Part shown: piece by piece, positions 62,394-64,000 of the stretch
How the letters are laid out: every line of letters begins with the position of its first letter
Position numbering within the stretch: position 1 is the first letter of the stretch
Source of the DNA: Streptomyces sp. NBC_01439
GTDB taxonomy: Bacteria; Actinomycetota; Actinomycetes; Streptomycetales; Streptomycetaceae
Assembly (NCBI RefSeq): GCF_036227605.1
Contig: NZ_CP109487.1
Coordinates: forward strand, 5,681,001 to 5,745,000
DNA: 64,000 nucleotides
Direction: 5' to 3'
Notes under the pieces: model-generated
Databases searched by the model: none
What the model was told of the DNA's origin: nothing
Seen by the model: the letters and a program-made list of their open reading frames with translations, nothing else
Position numbers and translations under genes: made by a program

Positions 62394-63776
62394 ATGAGCA
62401 CCACGGAGCGTCCCAGGATCCTCGTTGTAGGAGGTGGGTACGTAGGCCTGTACGCAGCCAAGCGCATCATGAAGAAGATGCGCTACGGCGAGGCGACCGT
62501 CACGGTCGTCGACCCGCGCTCGTACATGACCTACCAGCCCTTCCTCCCTGAAGTGGCCGCAGGCAGCATCTCGCCTCGGCACGTCGTCGTCCCGCTGCGA
62601 CGCGTGCTGCCCAAGGCAGAGGTCCTCACCGGCCGGGTCACCAGCATCGACCAGGACCGCAAGGTCGCCGTCGTCACGCCGCTCGTCGGCGAGGCGTACG
62701 AGCTGCCCTTCGACTACCTGGTGATCGCGCTCGGCGCCGTCTCCCGCACCTTCCCGATCCCCGGCCTCGCCGAACAGGGCATCGGCATGAAGGGCGTCGA
62801 AGAGGGCATCGGCCTGCGCAACCACGTCCTCGAGCAGCTCGACAAGGCCGAGTCCACGACGGACGAGAACGTCCGCCGCAAGGCCCTCACCTTCGTCTTC
62901 ATCGGCGGCGGCTTCGCCGGTGCGGAGACCATCGGTGAGGTCGAGGACATGGCCCGGGACGCCGCGAAGTACTACTCCACGATCAAGCGCGAGGACATGC
63001 GCTTCATCCTGGTCGACGCGGCCGACAAGATCCTTCCCGAGGTCGGGCCCAAGCTCGGCGCCTGGGGCAAGGAGCACCTGGAGTCCCGCGGCATCGAGAT
63101 CTACCTCAGCACCTCCATGGACTCCTGCGTGGACGGCCACGTGGTGCTGAAGAACGGCCTCGAGGTCGACTCCAACACCATCGTGTGGACCGCCGGCGTC
63201 AAGCCGAACCCGGCGCTGGCCCGCTACGGCCTGCCGCTCGGCCCCCGCGGCCACGTGGACGCCCAGCCGACCCTCCAGGTCACGGGCACCGACTACATCT
63301 GGGCCGCCGGCGACAACGCCCAGGTCCCGGACGTCGCCGCCCGCAAGGCCGGCGTCGAGAACGCCTGGTGCCCGCCGAACGCCCAGCACGCGCTGCGCCA
63401 GGCCAAGGTCCTCGGCGACAACGTGATCTCGGGCATGCGGGGCTTCCCGCAGCACCCGTACTCGCACTCCAACAAGGGCGCGGTGGCGGGTCTCGGCCTC
63501 CACAAGGGCGTCGCGATGATCGTCATGGGCAAGACGAAGATCAAGCTCAAGGGCCGGCTGGCCTGGTACATGCACCGTGGCTACCACGGCATGGCCATGC
63601 CGACCTGGAACCGCAAGATCCGCGTCTTCGCCGACTGGACCCTCGCGATGTTCCTCAAGCGCGAGGTCGTTTCCCTCGGCGCGCTGGAGACCCCCCGCGA
63701 GGAGTTCTACGAGGCCGCCAAGCCGGCGCCGGCCCCGGCCGCCGCCGCTGCCCCGGCAGCGAAGGCCAAGGCCTGA
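62394..63776 (+). CDS. ndh: Type II NADH dehydrogenase (non-proton-pumping)
   Basis: 460 residues. Two dinucleotide folds: ILVVGGGYVGLYAA (FAD, about 11-24) and FVFIGGGFAGAET (NADH, about 170-182); WAAGDNAQVP and the QHALRQAK motif near the flavin ring follow the NDH-2 pattern. The C-terminal FADWTLAMFLKREVVS helix tethers it to the membrane, and an Ala/Pro tail ends the protein. It passes electrons from NADH to menaquinone. ATG 62394. Two Rex-type sites upstream suggest NADH-responsive control. Confidence 0.93.
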   Translation: MSTTERPRILVVGGGYVGLYAAKRIMKKMRYGEATVTVVDPRSYMTYQPFLPEVAAGSISPRHVVVPLRRVLPKAEVLTGRVTSIDQDRKVAVVTPLVGEAYELPFDYLVIALGAVSRTFPIPGLAEQGIGMKGVEEGIGLRNHVLEQLDKAESTTDENVRRKALTFVFIGGGFAGAETIGEVEDMARDAAKYYSTIKREDMRFILVDAADKILPEVGPKLGAWGKEHLESRGIEIYLSTSMDSCVDGHVVLKNGLEVDSNTIVWTAGVKPNPALARYGLPLGPRGHVDAQPTLQVTGTDYIWAAGDNAQVPDVAARKAGVENAWCPPNAQHALRQAKVLGDNVISGMRGFPQHPYSHSNKGAVAGLGLHKGVAMIVMGKTKIKLKGRLAWYMHRGYHGMAMPTWNRKIRVFADWTLAMFLKREVVSLGALETPREEFYEAAKPAPAPAAAAAPAAKAKA

Positions 63777-63832
63777 CCGGTGTGACCGGCGGGGCCTGAG
63801 CCCCACCCGGCTCACCTGCTCCGTCCGCTCCA

Positions 63833-63868
63833 CCTGCACGACCTGCACGACCTGCACGACCTGTACGA
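63833..63868. repeat. 9-bp direct repeat CCTGCACGA, four copies
   Basis: Three identical copies and one variant (CCTGTACGA) in tandem after ndh. The in-frame period is a multiple of three, but no gene is evident. Confidence 0.85.
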
Positions 63869-63870
63869 CC

Positions 63871-63914
63871 CCGAAGGGGCCGCCCGCCATCCGTGGTGCG
63901 GGCGGCCCCTTCGG
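63871..63914. terminator. ndh terminator
   Basis: Perfect 17-bp arms CCGAAGGGGCCGCCCGC/GCGGGCGGCCCCTTCGG with a 10-nt loop. Confidence 0.9.
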
Positions 63915-63972
63915 CGTACCCGGAGCCCGGGACGGGTAGACGGAGGGGTCGGAGCTTTTGTGGAGGTGCGCC

Positions 63973-64000
63973 ATGACCGACGCCGCGCCGCGGCTCGCCG
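63973..64000 (+). CDS. 5' end of a gene cut by the window edge
   Basis: ATG 63973 with GGAGG at 63962-63966 opens a frame reading MTDAAPRLA. Too short to identify. In S. coelicolor the next gene here is, from memory, a cyclopropane-fatty-acyl-phospholipid synthase, which cannot be confirmed from nine codons. Confidence 0.5.

Overview
This is a high-GC chromosomal window from a Streptomyces species. The evidence is very high GC with third-position G/C bias, frequent GTG starts, Streptomyces-type regulators, and a gene order (galE, desaturase, ppc, pth, rplY, prs, glmU, tRNA-Gln, FtsX-type ABC transporter, mfd, mazG, P450, two rpf genes, eno, divIC, ppx, ndh) that, from memory, matches the conserved core around SCO3092-SCO3137 of S. 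coelicolor. No database search was possible.

Layout. 1-5.1 kb: two LuxR-type response regulators, galE, and a divergent tamR/tam (trans-aconitate methyltransferase) pair with palindromic operators, followed by a VOC protein. 5.1-14.8 kb: a fatty-acid desaturase-tetR operon behind a tandem operator, divergent from ppc, then a Uma2-type protein and the minus-strand housekeeping genes pth, rplY, prs, glmU and tRNA-Gln(TTG). 14.8-17.8 kb: an HTH/LAGLIDADG-like protein beside the tRNA, an orphan-looking sensor kinase, and 0.7 kb of dispersed repeats with no gene.

17.8-22.6 kb is the most unusual part: a compact toxin/immunity-like locus with a SUKH-3 protein, a YwqJ-type deaminase, a WHH-nuclease-like/SUKH fusion, and an 837-residue protein that appears to combine an Imm35/YrhB-like head, a collagen-like Gly-Pro linker with five repeated modules, a deaminase-like domain and a SUKH-4 tail. 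Next come a DivIVA-like coiled-coil protein, an alpha/beta hydrolase/CGNR regulator pair and a MarR/esterase pair with three matching palindromes. 26.8-30.9 kb is an accessory patch: a DUF397 remnant, three insertion sequences (two IS5-type, one IS701-type, with frameshifts) and a GNAT gene, with several junctions at CTAG.

30.9-64 kb returns to core content: membrane proteins, an MFS exporter, a MacB/FtsX-type ABC transporter, mfd, a lipoprotein, a solitary N6-adenine-type DNA methyltransferase with an altered catalytic motif, a Ser/Thr kinase operon, a YfhO-type protein, a SurA-like lipoprotein, mazG, a flavohemoprotein, a P450, two resuscitation-promoting factors (the second behind a ydaO/c-di-AMP riboswitch), eno, divIC, DUF501, ppx, an orphan Phd antitoxin, and ndh behind two Rex-like operators. 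The last 28 bases open another gene.
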